Source: Dactylonectria macrodidyma
Lineage: Eukaryota > Ascomycota > Sordariomycetes > Hypocreales > Nectriaceae
Assembly (NCBI GenBank): GCA_020744425.1
Contig: JAGMUV010000010.1
Coordinates: forward strand, 1,798,001 to 1,862,000
DNA: 64,000 bases
Direction: 5' to 3'
Part shown: positions 20,455-31,139 of the stretch, piece by piece
How positions within the stretch are numbered: the first letter of the stretch is position 1
Layout of the letters: the number at the start of each line of letters is the position of its first letter
The notes under the pieces: model-generated
Database searches by the model: none
Seen by the model: only the letters and a program-made list of their open reading frames with translations
What the model was told of the DNA's origin: nothing
Position numbers and translations under genes: made by a program

Positions 20455-22547
20455 TTAGAAGTCGATGTCTGTAGTCGGAAATTCATTGTTTTCGTCCAAG
20501 CTGAAGAAGATATGGTTAGTTTCGCTAAACGTGAAACCCAAATTCGTGGCCCCCATGCAAAATATCTGGGATAAGTTGGGTTGGCTCATGGTGTTTTCGT
20601 GCGATCTGAAGGAACACATGCCATCGCACCACACAGCTTCAGCTCTGTGAGGCTCACAGGCCGTCGGAGGTAAACCAGCATTATGAATGCGTTTGATATA
20701 GGAGCAGCCCTCGTGCGCGCGATTTGGGTGCTTCAGCATTGCTTGGTCGCACAAGTCCTCGATGAATTTCCACGCAGGAATCTTTGCCATGGAGATATCC
20801 TCATTGTTGTAACGTTGAAATACCACGTCAATCTGGGTCCAAGCCCGGTCCGTATCCGGATGGTGAGGCTGGCGGGCGAGACCCGAGAGCAGGCCCGCAA
20901 TACAATGAATCGGCATAGGCCATCTAAAGGCCCACTGCCAATGGTGCTGTATTGCTGCCTGCTCTCCTCGTTCAAATTCCTCAAGGCAACCGAGACAGTT
21001 GTCGTAGAGGCTGCAATCGTCAGTAGGGGAAACTAAACGCTTGAGTTTGTATCCATACCGGCCCTGGAGTTGCTCAAACACGTGGCATTGCAGATTCAGT
21101 TTTGAAGGCGACAAGTGGAAGTAGAGTACCGACACATGTAACCACTTGATCGCCGCATTGTACCAATGAGTGATGGCGAGTTGCATTGGATCGGATTCAT
21201 CGAAGTGATTAAAAAACTTAGACTGCAGGTACATTTCGGTTTCGTTAACAATCGCTATGAGGTCATCGCAGTTTGATGTTGTCCTCTGGGCCTCGCAAAG
21301 GTCACGGCATGCTCTGCCGAGTTCCCTTCTTATGAGAGACGCTGTCGCGTCACTAAACCCCTCCCTATCGCAAGCTCCAGGGTCGGTTCTCAAAGGAGAT
21401 GGTTTCCAATCTGCATCATCAGCGTTGTACGACCTCTGAACATCACACAGAGTTAGCAGAACAGAATCGTGTCCGTCCATGGTAGCGGACTGCACGTCCA
21501 GAGCAGCGATATGCCCCCACATTCGCCGCCTCATCTCAACGATCCACGACCCGTAGCCATAGCGGGCCGGATCTCTGTGCATGCCGATACGTCTACCAAT
21601 GTTCCCTGCAAGACCAAGTAGTGTTGAGCCAGTTTCGCAGTTTCCAGTGTGGAACTGGCAAGTCTGTCATCTGATCAGTTAAAGCTTCGCAATAGGGGAG
21701 AATCTGGGCCACCTACAACGTAATAGAGCAGAGCGTTGAGGAGGGTGGTGCTTCGACTCCCCATTAGGTTCGCCCGGTCAAGTGCGAGCTCAGTCGCCTT
21801 CTGAAGATGATTGCTCAGTTCCGATCTAGCCACCCCAAGTCGCTCCTGCACGAGTGATGCCGGTAGAACCGTTGCGGTGATGTATTGCGTGGCAAACATG
21901 AAGGCCTCAACTTCATGAACAGAAATGCAGGTGCCTTTTCGATAGTCTGTCACCACCTGCCAGTAGTAACCCTGATGGCTGGTGCGAATGAAAGGTTCAA
22001 CATGGTCGAAAAACATCTTCATCAGCACATCTTCCTGGTATGTCGGCAGATGAAAGTGAGACATGTCATTAGGACTTGTAGGACTCAGTGGCCAGCTCAG
22101 TGGCTTTTGGCCAACGACTTTGTCAGATATGACATTGAGGAGAGGTTGGGGCTCATAAGCATGCTGGTCGATGCTCATCCATGAATCCGGTCCATTTTGA
22201 TAGGAGTTTCCTAGCCTAAACACCTGGCTCTCAGCATCAGCAGAAATGCTGGAACAGTCATCCGAACTGCTAAAATAGCTGCTTTCAGATGAGGGACCGC
22301 TTCGCAGGGAGATGGGTGGAGGTGCATTAAGGACAGACAAGGCCACCATCTTCTCCACCATACGTTCTAACCGCTCAACTCTCTCATGAAGATGCTGCCG
22401 GCTCAACACAGACTCTCGGTGCGCTTCATAGGCACATGAGACTCCAAGACGGGTACAGTTGTTGCAGGGTTGTCCCTTGTCACAACGAACCTTGCGGCGG
22501 CGACAATCGTTGCAAGGCTTGTTGAAGGTGAGAACCTGGTTCGACAT
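20455..22547 (-). CDS. Zn2Cys6 transcription factor with fungal-specific TF domain
   Basis: Two exons, 22547-21717 and 21663-20455, give 679 aa. The 53-nt intron (21716-21664) is in phase 0, with GTAGGT donor, TTTAACTGA branch region and ACAG acceptor. The N terminus carries a complete binuclear zinc cluster: C12, C15, C22, C28, C31 and C38 (CX2CX6CX5CX2CX6C). A short leucine-heptad linker follows (HERVERLERMVEKMVAL), typical of the dimerisation element. The middle region (LMKMFFDHVEPFI, then TGSTLLGLAGNIGRRIGMHRD across the splice) fits the fungal-specific TF domain. It should be a nuclear DNA-binding regulator; the target genes cannot be inferred and no cluster partner adjoins it. Confidence 0.9.
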
Positions 22548-23599
22548 GTTGTGGCAAGAGATGATGAAGTGATCAAGTTACCTCGCGCGCAGTTATTGCC
22601 CCAATTGAGCCAGCGGGCTCGAGCTCGACGTCCTTATGTATCTGCGTGCAAGGCTGCTGGTACTTTTGTTATGAGTTCCACATATGAAATGAGTGGATCT
22701 CGAGGACAAGGCCGTCATGTCCTGTTTCTCAGAGATAGAGGGTGGCCTGTAGTCGGGAATAATTACAGGTGGCCGAATGAGCGTTGCCTCAAGTTGTGAT
22801 ATGACTGAACTCTCTTTGGTGGGGTGTTATTCCGCTCCCAACTCGTGAGCCTGACCGCGCCCAAGTGGAAAGATAGGTTAATATTTCTCCGGGGTAAGGC
22901 ATATTGTATAGGGGTAAGCACGTTATGCCCACCTACATGGCTTAGGGGCTCCTACCCAACCGCTGGCGTACAAGCGGTGAACTGCTTGTCCATTCACATC
23001 CTGTCGAGGCCATGGTGAGCCACATCCTGGGGACTCTCCAGGGGACGAATCACAAGCGTTCCAGCTTCTGACATAGTGATGAAGATCTATGCCTCATTTG
23101 ACGAATGGGTTGGATGGGTACCAGATCTACAATATACTTTCAGAACCAAGCGATACGGACCCAAGTCGAACTACGTGGACTTGCAGCATCAGGCGTGGGG
23201 TGATACTGCCATGACTCGGCTGCCAGGAACGTCACAGAGATGGCCTACGCAGTTGCCTTTGCCGGACCATGGCCGACTCCTGACCGCCGGCAACTCCGCA
23301 GGGAGGAATATGTGATATGAGCTCGTTTGAGTTTTTCATGCAACCGGAAAATAATCCTTCACCACGACGGCCAGACCTAAAGCGGAGTGCATATCCAACA
23401 TTGAGGCACAGTGACAGCAGAGACGAAGTAGGCCACGAAGTAACGTCGCCGAGGCTAAACCTTAACTCATTGTAACCTGCTGCCGCTCCATTGCAGTATG
23501 CGATTGGCTTACACCCCCTGTTGGATTGACCCTCGGGTGGCGGAATAATGCCTCGATAAGAACAGCCTCTAATACATCAATATCCTGTCTTAGTCATAG
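22548..23599. other. Intergenic, promoter side of the regulator; nothing else recognised
   Basis: No open frame shows a domain or plausible intron pattern. The first few hundred bases are presumably the regulator's promoter. Confidence 0.5.
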
Positions 23600-23881
23600 G
23601 GTATGAGATGGACCTGCTCCGGCCACGGAGACTTTGCTGCGTACCACGAGAGATTTGCCCACGATGACGCACAGTTCGAGTGCTCATGCGGACGGCGGAA
23701 ATCACCCGACCATCCCTTCTATTGCCGCAAGGTTGATCGTCGCCATCGGATAAGGTTGGGGCTTTTTCCGAAGCTAATAATCAATCGCGTAATAAGACGA
23801 GATTTCAGCGAGTTCGTCGTGATGATAGAGGCAGCACAATTCTTAGAAATCTGCCCCTATTATCGCTCCCTCGTCTAGAGC
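23600..23881 (+). pseudogene. Tad-like LINE ORF2, C-terminal stub
   Basis: The frame encodes SGHGDFAAYHERFAHDDA, ECSCGRRKSPDH and FYCRK, then QFLEICPYYRSL and a stop at 23876. GHGDFAAYHERF, the CXCGRRKSP zinc-like motif and the ICP end are the hallmark of the extreme C terminus of fungal Tad-clade LINE reverse transcriptases. Nothing recognisable of the reverse transcriptase or RNase H precedes it, so this is a 5'-truncated copy, the usual product of incomplete LINE reverse transcription. Confidence 0.7.
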
Positions 23882-24139
23882 CCCTAGAAGTTGCGGTACT
23901 AGCCGCTTCGGCCCCAGACCCCAATTCACTCTTTTCCCTTTTCCTTTGTCTCTTTTATTCATCGGCGTTGTCAGAAGGCTCGGCTCGCGAGGCCGGGCAT
24001 GCGACGCGCTATGCTATATAGTAGCTTCGAATGCGGTTTCCCCCTAGTTCCCTTAAAAAATCGGATGCTACTATAGTCGTCAGGCTGCGCCCTAAATATC
24101 CGCTAACGGATGTTGGGCATGAAATAATAGGTTAAATAG

Positions 24140-24387
24140 TGTTGGAACATCGCGGCCAAGATACATACAAGCAGCAGATGGGATGCGGCAGGTGGTATGT
24201 GCGCCCACCTGGAAGCGATAAGGGGACTGCCTTATCGGCCTATGGGGCACAGATCCATATCTCCCCACTGCGCACCTGCTGGCTAGTTAGATGATACAAC
24301 AACACAAGATCCATCAATACGAAGCCTAAATACAGTACTATTTCGGCTTCAACCAGTGGTTCGAACCCTACCCTTGTGAAACCTACA
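24140..24387 (+). repeat. 5' LTR of the copia element
   Basis: Begins TGTTGGAACATCG and ends GAAACCTACA. It is identical to the 3' LTR except for one base. The leader that follows starts CTGATCAGTGGTTAACC; the priming tRNA was not identified. Confidence 0.95.
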
Positions 24388-25031
24388 CTGATCAGTGGTT
24401 AACCTCACAGTTACCACTTGAATACCGCAGATCAGCAAGGACACGCGGAAGAGACGATCGCGACCGATCAGTTTAGCCAGTCCCAGAGCTGGTTGCCCGG
24501 ATCGATCAACATCGTGCTAAGGAAGGCAGCCGAAGACACCAGTGGATCTGTCAGCAGAGCAGGTTGCTATCAGGATCAACGGCTTCCTTCAATCCCTTCG
24601 GTTAGCCAAGTTGTCAACCTCGTTGGCGACCTGGATTCACCGCTGGGAGCGTCCATCACGCACAAAAACCGCCCTCACCACCGAACGCCTCGAAAAATCC
24701 CCTGCAGCACCATCAAGGCGAAGCAGCCGCCTCAAGGGCGACAGCGCCGCGGCCCCGAAGCAGTCACGCTATTCACCCTCCTGAGATCGCTGGATTCAAT
24801 TTTTCTTTTCCTTTTTTTTCTTTCCTACTTCCCTCGATCAATACGTCGTCGCCTCCGACCATCACTTCTCGGTAGCAGAGGCAACTACCGCCCAGTCAAC
24901 CCCGCAAGATCACGAGTTTCAGATCTGTCGCAGAGCACCCCAACTAAGCCAAAAGGAGGCAAAGGACGACCCTTTCGACGAACACGCCAAGAATTTCCCT
25001 TCAAGGCAACCGAGGCAATCCACCCCCTCAC

Positions 25032-28000
25032 ATGCAGGCAACGTCAAGGATGGCTTCAAACCGATCCTCACCGGCGCCGAGCGACGACGATAGGTCGCTG
25101 GCGCTGCCGATTCCCAACAAGATCAGGGACAGCGTGGACCGAGCGACTTGGGGCAAGATTGGCGATTTCGACCCATCAGACTCATCCCACACGCCCACAC
25201 AGATCGGTTCGGTCATCGGCTTCCTTGTTGAACACTACAGGGAGCAGCAATTCTACGGAAGGGCTCTGTGGAGTGAGCTACTTAGCGACTTTGAAGATTG
25301 GCCAGAGGAGACGTTCACCAAGGCCCCCAGCCTGTTGACCAAATACCTCAGAGATTTCATGGCTAATCAGGGCGTATTCGTGCCAACAAACGGCGAACGG
25401 ATCGCCAAAAACGTCCACGAGGTGATGACCCGAGCCAGATTCCGCACTTGGAGCGAACACGAGATCCTGCAGCACTGCGAAAAGAACAAACAGTTCAACG
25501 ACAACGCTGCCAACCCGGAGTTCATCAAAGATATCTGCGACGGCATTACTGCGCCGAAGATACATATCTCCAGCGTCTCCGGAACGGATGGAGGCCCATT
25601 CGTCAACCCCAACACATACGGAACTCCAGAGCCCCCTGCCAACACCTTTCCGGACGGAACCTCGGGCTGGCAAAGGAGGCCGCAGCCGGCAAGTTCAACG
25701 CCAGCAGAGATGCCCTCGCCCAGGCAGTTGACCGATCTCACGAAACTGTACAGCGACGAGATGAAATACAGCGGCGAGATGTACGACGTCCTCGAAGCAA
25801 AGCTCCTGATCTTCAGAGACAACTGCCACAAAGCCGGAATTCCACACGCCCAGTTCGCAGGAGCCTTTTCGATCATGCTCAAAGGCAAGGCCCTGCGATA
25901 CTACTTTGACCGCCTTTGCGAGGCTAATCGCGATCTGGATTTCCATACTTTGGTTGCGCGCGTCAAGAATCACTTCGAGACCGAGGAATCGCGGCAGGCG
26001 TACCTCGCGGCGTGGCGTAATACCACACTGCCCCGGGTCATCCACGAGAACCCCGAGAAATCGCATTTGGAATGTCTGGATATCCTGCTGGATAGGTTGA
26101 CAACGATCCAACGGGCACTCTCGATCATCCACCAATCCGACGAGGCCCTACGAGATCAACTGCTGAACGCCTGCAGGGGCGTCAAGGAGTGTGAGCTCTG
26201 CCTCTTCAGCCCGGCGCCTACCTACGAAGGCGTTTGCAACCAACTGCGTTCGGCGATTGGCACCGCAACAAGGTCAACGAATCAGCAGTTTTGGACCGAC
26301 CGCACCTACCAGGGCCAGGGAAGGCAAGCAAGATTCGGTCGAGGACCGCCACGTACGAATGGCTTCAAACGGCAGCCAAACCCATCGACAGCCCTGCCAG
26401 CAACCCCGAAAAAGTGTTACGTTTGCGGCAAGGAAGGCTGCTGGTCAACGAAACACCCTGTGGAGGATCGCCGCCGCGCGTACGACGGCTTCCGAGCCAA
26501 ATACAAGCACCTACAAGATACATCGCCACCAGCGTTCAACCACTTCCTTGCGTGGCATGAAGGCCTCGAGGAAATACAGGAAGGAACAAGTTCCCGCAGC
26601 ACCAGCAACAGCCCCATCAGCCAGTACTTCCAAGCTCTGGAGATCCCCGAAGATACGTTGCAAGATACGCAAGAGACCGACGATGAGGGCGATCCCTGGC
26701 AGGCCCAGCAGTTCCATGCGTCGTATTTTACGACGCCAGTCAACGGCCCCAAGATCGTTGCCGAATTGGCTGACCAGGCAACCCGCCACGCCTTGACAAA
26801 GGAAGATCCCCAGATACAACAGCACGAGGAAACGACGCCAGAGAGCCCCCGCGAACAGGCATCGGCGTTTACATTTGACGTAAGGTACTCCGCAGGAGAC
26901 TTCCAGGGCATCATACCAGATACAGGAGCCGCAACGGTATCAACCGCTGGAAAACCGCAATTCCTGGCTCTTCAACGCCGAATGCCAATATTCCTGCAAA
27001 CGGCGGAAGCCGGGACAGCCAGCATCAGGTTCGGCAGGGGCGATCCCGTGGTATCGCTGGGCAGCACCCTCGTGCCCACGCCCTTTGGCGATATTGCGTT
27101 CCACGTTGTCCCCGCGGACACCCCATTCCTACTCTGCCTCGCAGATATGGATCGCCTGGGCATCCAATTTGACAATATACGCAACGTCGTCGCCAGAGGC
27201 AAACTGGCGATCCCTGTGGTACGGAAATGGGGGCATCCCTGGATTCTACTACATCCCGAGAAACTACTCGCCAACAGCCACTTAACGGAAGTTGAACTGC
27301 GCCGCCTACACCGCAGATTCGGACATCCAACAGTCCAAAGGCTACACCTTCTCCTGCGGAGAGCTGGCCACCCGATAGAGGTCGAAGCGATCGAGCGCTT
27401 GACGGCGATCTGCCGCCATTGCCAGCTTCACGCAGGCCGCCCAGCGAGGTTCAAGTTCACGATACAGGACGATCACGAATTCAACTACGAAGTTATCGTG
27501 GATATCATGTACCTTGACGGCAACAAGCCAGTGCTCCATGTCGTTGATTCAGCTACCGCCTTCAACGCCGCCCGGTTCCTGCAGAATATATCGGCAAAAC
27601 ACACATGGGATACACTCAGGTTGTGCTGGATCGACGTCTACCAAGGCCCGCCCGATTGGATCGTGACCGACGCAGGTACGAACTTCCACTCGGTGGAATT
27701 CAAGCAAGCCGCCAGCTCAATGGCGATTTCGATCAAGGAGGTGCCTATCGAGGCCCACAACAGCGTCGGCAAGGTTGAACGCTACCACGCGCCCTTGCGA
27801 AGAGCGTATAATATCATCAGGGCCGAAGATCCATCCACTGCGCCGGAAATCGCACTCCAGATGGCAGTCAAGAGCCTGAATGATACCGCAGGTCCTAACG
27901 GCCTGGTACCAACTTTGCTTGTTTTTGGCGCCTACCCTCGTATTACGCAGGATTCAGCCCCTTCTCCCGCCACATCCCAACGCGCAGAAGCTATCCGGAA

Positions 28001-28442
28001 GGCAATGGCCGACCTGCGTCAACTATACGCCAAGAGGCGAGTGGCGGAGGCCCTGACCGCGCGCAACGGACCAGATACAATGTCTACCCTCGCCTTGCCC
28101 CTCCAATCACTTGTACGCGTTTGGCGCGAAAAGCAAGGCTGGCAGGGACCCTACCGGCTGCTCTCTATCGACGGCACTACGTGTACTATCGACATGCCTC
28201 AAGGACCCAAAAGATTTCGTTCAACGGTCATCAGACCCTTCCACGAAGATCCCGCAGATACACCTCTGCCCCAGGATCAGGCCCCCCCCACGACCACCAG
28301 CGCCCCCAGGCCCACAGGCCCCCCGAGATCCGGAAACGATCGAACCGGAGATCGTGGTCGCCGTGACGCCCGAGCCAGAGATATCGGCGCCGAAAAGAGG
28401 CCGCGGGAGACCTCGCAAGAACCCAATCGCCAAGCTCGCTAG
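25032..28442 (+). CDS. Copia gag-protease-integrase polyprotein (first frame)
   Basis: The 1136-aa frame holds a Gag region (LKGKALRYYFDRLC), a knuckle CYVCGKEGCWSTKH (about 462-476), an aspartic protease (IIPDTGAATVST, about 627-638) and an integrase. The integrase has an HH-CC zinc domain (HRRFGH..CRHCQLH), then VDIMYLD, TDAGTNFHS and GKVERYHAP, which carry the DDE residues. A C-terminal strand follows (GWQGPYRLLSIDG). The knuckle is CX2CX4CX4H instead of the usual CX2CX4HX4C. The frame passes a run of eight C at 28282-28289 and then continues as low-complexity sequence to a stop, while the true continuation lies in the +1 frame. An overlapping frame at 24418-25338 lacks domains and was not called. 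Confidence 0.9.
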   Translation: MQATSRMASNRSSPAPSDDDRSLALPIPNKIRDSVDRATWGKIGDFDPSDSSHTPTQIGSVIGFLVEHYREQQFYGRALWSELLSDFEDWPEETFTKAPSLLTKYLRDFMANQGVFVPTNGERIAKNVHEVMTRARFRTWSEHEILQHCEKNKQFNDNAANPEFIKDICDGITAPKIHISSVSGTDGGPFVNPNTYGTPEPPANTFPDGTSGWQRRPQPASSTPAEMPSPRQLTDLTKLYSDEMKYSGEMYDVLEAKLLIFRDNCHKAGIPHAQFAGAFSIMLKGKALRYYFDRLCEANRDLDFHTLVARVKNHFETEESRQAYLAAWRNTTLPRVIHENPEKSHLECLDILLDRLTTIQRALSIIHQSDEALRDQLLNACRGVKECELCLFSPAPTYEGVCNQLRSAIGTATRSTNQQFWTDRTYQGQGRQARFGRGPPRTNGFKRQPNPSTALPATPKKCYVCGKEGCWSTKHPVEDRRRAYDGFRAKYKHLQDTSPPAFNHFLAWHEGLEEIQEGTSSRSTSNSPISQYFQALEIPEDTLQDTQETDDEGDPWQAQQFHASYFTTPVNGPKIVAELADQATRHALTKEDPQIQQHEETTPESPREQASAFTFDVRYSAGDFQGIIPDTGAATVSTAGKPQFLALQRRMPIFLQTAEAGTASIRFGRGDPVVSLGSTLVPTPFGDIAFHVVPADTPFLLCLADMDRLGIQFDNIRNVVARGKLAIPVVRKWGHPWILLHPEKLLANSHLTEVELRRLHRRFGHPTVQRLHLLLRRAGHPIEVEAIERLTAICRHCQLHAGRPARFKFTIQDDHEFNYEVIVDIMYLDGNKPVLHVVDSATAFNAARFLQNISAKHTWDTLRLCWIDVYQGPPDWIVTDAGTNFHSVEFKQAASSMAISIKEVPIEAHNSVGKVERYHAPLRRAYNIIRAEDPSTAPEIALQMAVKSLNDTAGPNGLVPTLLVFGAYPRITQDSAPSPATSQRAEAIRKAMADLRQLYAKRRVAEALTARNGPDTMSTLALPLQSLVRVWREKQGWQGPYRLLSIDGTTCTIDMPQGPKRFRSTVIRPFHEDPADTPLPQDQAPPTTTSAPRPTGPPRSGNDRTGDRGRRDARARDIGAEKRPRETSQEPNRQAR
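28282..28289 (+). other. C8 homopolymer at the gag-pol frame junction
   Basis: Eight consecutive C lie exactly where coding evidence moves from the first frame (integrase tail) to the +1 frame (AT-hook and reverse transcriptase). A C7 run would make one continuous frame. A +1 frameshift site, an indel mutation and a homopolymer sequencing error are all possible. Confidence 0.75.
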
Positions 28443-30123
28443 CGCTTATATACTCGAGACCGACGTCAAGATACCGCAGACGTACGTAGCATACGTCTTC
28501 CTGTCAGGGAAGGAACGCGCAGATTACGCCCTGGCGATCGAACTGCGCAAGGAAGGCATACTGACGGCCCCGGGCGAACCGTTTGAAGCGTCAACGAAGA
28601 AGGAGATCGACGCCCTGATCGGTCGAGGCGTCTTCGAGTTCACGAGGTTCAAACCCGATCTACACCAAGGACGGATCTTCAAGTCAAGGATCGTGAACGA
28701 AGTCAAGGGCAAAGCTACCGACGCGCCGTACGAGAAATCAAGACTGGTGATCCAGGGCTACGCAGATGACGGGAAAGAAGTCATCCTCACGCAAGCCCCA
28801 ACAATACAACGAGCCAGCCAGCGGTTAATCCTCGCGATCACGCCGTCCCTACTACGGGACGGCAAAACCCTCTGGCTGCGCGACATCACCCAAGCGTACG
28901 TGCAATCCGAGACACCACTGAATCGAACGATACTGGCGCGCCTGCCCAAGCAGATTGAACCCGATCACCCACCCGATACTATCATGAAAGTCATCAAGCC
29001 GTTATACGGGATCGCAGAAGCAGGAACCCACTGGTGGGCAACGTACAGCAGGCATCACAGAGAGAGACTCCAGATGGAGACGTCAACGTACGACCCTTGC
29101 CTGCTGATTTCAACGGCTGAAAACGAAGACTTTGCCTGCGTTGGGATGCAAACGGACGATACCCTAGGACTCTCGGACGCGGAGTTCTCGATACGCGAAG
29201 ACAAGGAGCTAGCCGACGCCGCGTTTACCGCAAAACCCAAGCAACTGCTCGGTGTAAGCTCCCCGTTGATCTTCAACGGCGGGATCGTCAGCCTCACCGA
29301 AGATGGGATATTGACCCTACGCCAAAAGGATCAAGGTAAAAAGATTGACCTCATCGACGTCAACGCCGAAGAGAATGAGGCGAAAAGACAATACGTTGAA
29401 CAGCGCGCGAGAGGGGCGTACATCGCGTCAATCTGCCAACCAGAAGCTTGTTTCGATCTATCGACGGCCGCTCAACACCAAGAGCCGTCACCAGAAGACA
29501 TCAAGGTACTGAACAAGCGTCTGCAGTGGCAAATGGAGTCCCTCGATCGAGGATTGAACTACCGGCCCCTGGACCTTGCAACCGCGAAACTGTTCGTCTT
29601 TGTAGACGGATCCTTCGCCAACAACGACGACCTGACGTCACAACTGGGCTTCGTGATCGTCCTCGCCAACGAACAACAAGAGGACGAAGAGTTCAACATT
29701 CAAGGGAACATCGTACACTACAGTTCAACGAAAAGCAAAAGAGTGACACGGAGCGTCCTGGCTTCCGAAGTGTACGGGATGGTGGCCGGCGCAGATATGG
29801 CCTACGCGATCGCGTCTACCCTCCAGATGATCACGGATCGCCTCAACCTACCCAAGATTCCTATGATACTCTGTACGGATTCGTATTCGCTGTATGAATG
29901 CCTTGTAAAGCTAGGGACGACGAAGGAGAAGCGCCTCATGATCGACATAATGGCGCTAAGGCAATCGTACGAAAGGCGCGAAGTATACGAAATCCGCTGG
30001 ATCCACGGTGACGATAACCTCGCCGACGCCTTCACGAAGGCCACCCCGAACCGCACGTTCGAACGCTTCGTGGATACCGCCGCGGCGAAGATCAGGATGG
30101 AGGGTTGGGTCACAAGAGCGTAA
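28290..30123 (+). CDS. Copia reverse transcriptase-RNase H (second frame)
   Basis: This frame is open from before 28111 (first ATG 28111), but recognisable sequence starts just after the C8 run with an AT-hook-like KRGRGRPRKNP. Reverse transcriptase motifs follow (LVIQGYADD, LWLRDITQAYVQSE, VIKPLYGIAEAGTHWW) with active site QTDDTLGL near residue 349 counted from 28111, the fungal copia form of YVDD. RNase H has VFVDGSF, SRxVLASEVYGM and LCTDSYSLYE, ending with GDDNLADAFTKA. It is in +1 frame relative to gag-integrase. Either ribosomes shift in the overlap or an extra C in the homopolymer broke a single polyprotein. Confidence 0.9.
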
Positions 30124-30445
30124 CCACGCCTGGCCACAACACCACTGCCGCGGCACCGCGGCGCGGAACGCAAGAACTGCCGGCGCAGACGGGCTCGCTA
30201 CCATGCGACCGATTCACCTCGGACAAAGCTTCAACGCCCACCGGGATCCCCGGGTTGACCCCGGAGACTCTGGGAGATCCGAGGCCAAGGCGGATGATAG
30301 CTGCGAGCAGCGTGGCAGGGCAGATCCCCATGGCCTGGAGCCACGGGAAGGCGGTCAGGGACGGCAGAACAGGAAAAAGTACGCTTTTGCGTAGAAGGCG
30401 TTTTTGGGCGTATCTTGGCCATCGCACAAAGTAGGAGACTGCCAG

Positions 30446-30693
30446 TGTTGGAACATCGCGGCCAAGATACATACAAGCAGCAGATGGGATGCGGCAGGTG
30501 GTATGTGCGCCCACCTGGAAGCGATAAGGGGACTGCCTTATCGGCCTATGGGGCACAGATCCATATCTCCCCACTGCGCACCTGCTGGCTAGTTAGATGA
30601 TACAACAACACAAGATCCATCAATACGAAGCCTAAATACAGCACTATTTCGGCTTCAACCAGTGGTTCGAACCCTACCCTTGTGAAACCTACA
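30446..30693 (+). repeat. 3' LTR of the copia element
   Basis: 248 bp, identical to the 5' LTR except for one base (C here, T there) within TACAG(C/T)ACTATTT. It is followed by the target duplication AATAG. Confidence 0.95.
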
Positions 30694-30709
30694 AATAGGG
30701 CTGCTTAAT

Positions 30710-31139
30710 TGTTAGATGGAAGAGGAAGAAGGATCGCAATCTTAGCTTGCGTGAAAGGATATTAGACTTACACGTGACCCAGACTGTGGGTTTGAGCTAC
30801 GGGCCCGCTGGGCCCGTGTCCCCAGCCCCGGATCGGTCTTAGCTAAGTTTCGGCTCTGGCCGAAGCTAGCTACCCTGTACCTAGGTTCCTTTAGCTATAG
30901 ACTCCAGCCTAATCCGTTGTCTTGCCCCTAGGAGATTCTGCAAACATCTAAATGTCTTCACGACGGTAATTAATCAACAATAACAACAACAATATAAGAT
31001 GGACTTAAAAACCCCTCACCAGAAACAGGGGTGTTGGGCATCCTAGACCCTACAGAATCATCAATCATCTTTGGGTTCCATATCGTATTGATCCCTATCA
31101 CCTTGATCGAATTGACCGTATCAGATCCACCAATTAACA
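30710..31139 (+). repeat. Decayed copia-type LTR
   Basis: It starts TGTTAGATGG and ends CAATTAACA, inverted TGTTA/TAACA ends. Its end resembles the solo LTR at 106-466. Gag-like sequence begins 20 bases or so downstream, so this is the 5' LTR of an old, different copia element. Confidence 0.65.

Larger units (their letters stand above)
24140..30693 (+). mobile_element. Ty1/copia LTR retrotransposon, young, near-intact
   Basis: Two 248-bp LTRs (24140-24387 and 30446-30693), TG..CA ended, flank gag-pol. The 5-bp target duplication AATAG is at 24135-24139 and 30694-30698. The LTRs differ at one position (T versus C about 192 bp in), so insertion was recent. Gene order is gag, protease, integrase, reverse transcriptase, RNase H, the copia order. 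No RIP-type stops are present. A purine-rich stretch (AAAGTAGGAGA) precedes the 3' LTR. Gag-pol is split between two overlapping frames. Confidence 0.95.

Noticed and set aside
20200..21036. Plus-strand frames over the minus-strand Zn2Cys6 gene
   Set aside because: They are antisense shadows of conserved coding sequence.
24355..24372. GGTTCGAACCCTACC, tRNA-like T-arm
   Set aside because: It lies inside the copia LTR, occurs in both LTRs, and has no cloverleaf around it.
24418..25338. 306-aa frame in the copia leader overlapping gag
   Set aside because: No domain and low-complexity composition; the Gag frame from 25032 explains the overlap. A leader peptide cannot be excluded but is not supported.
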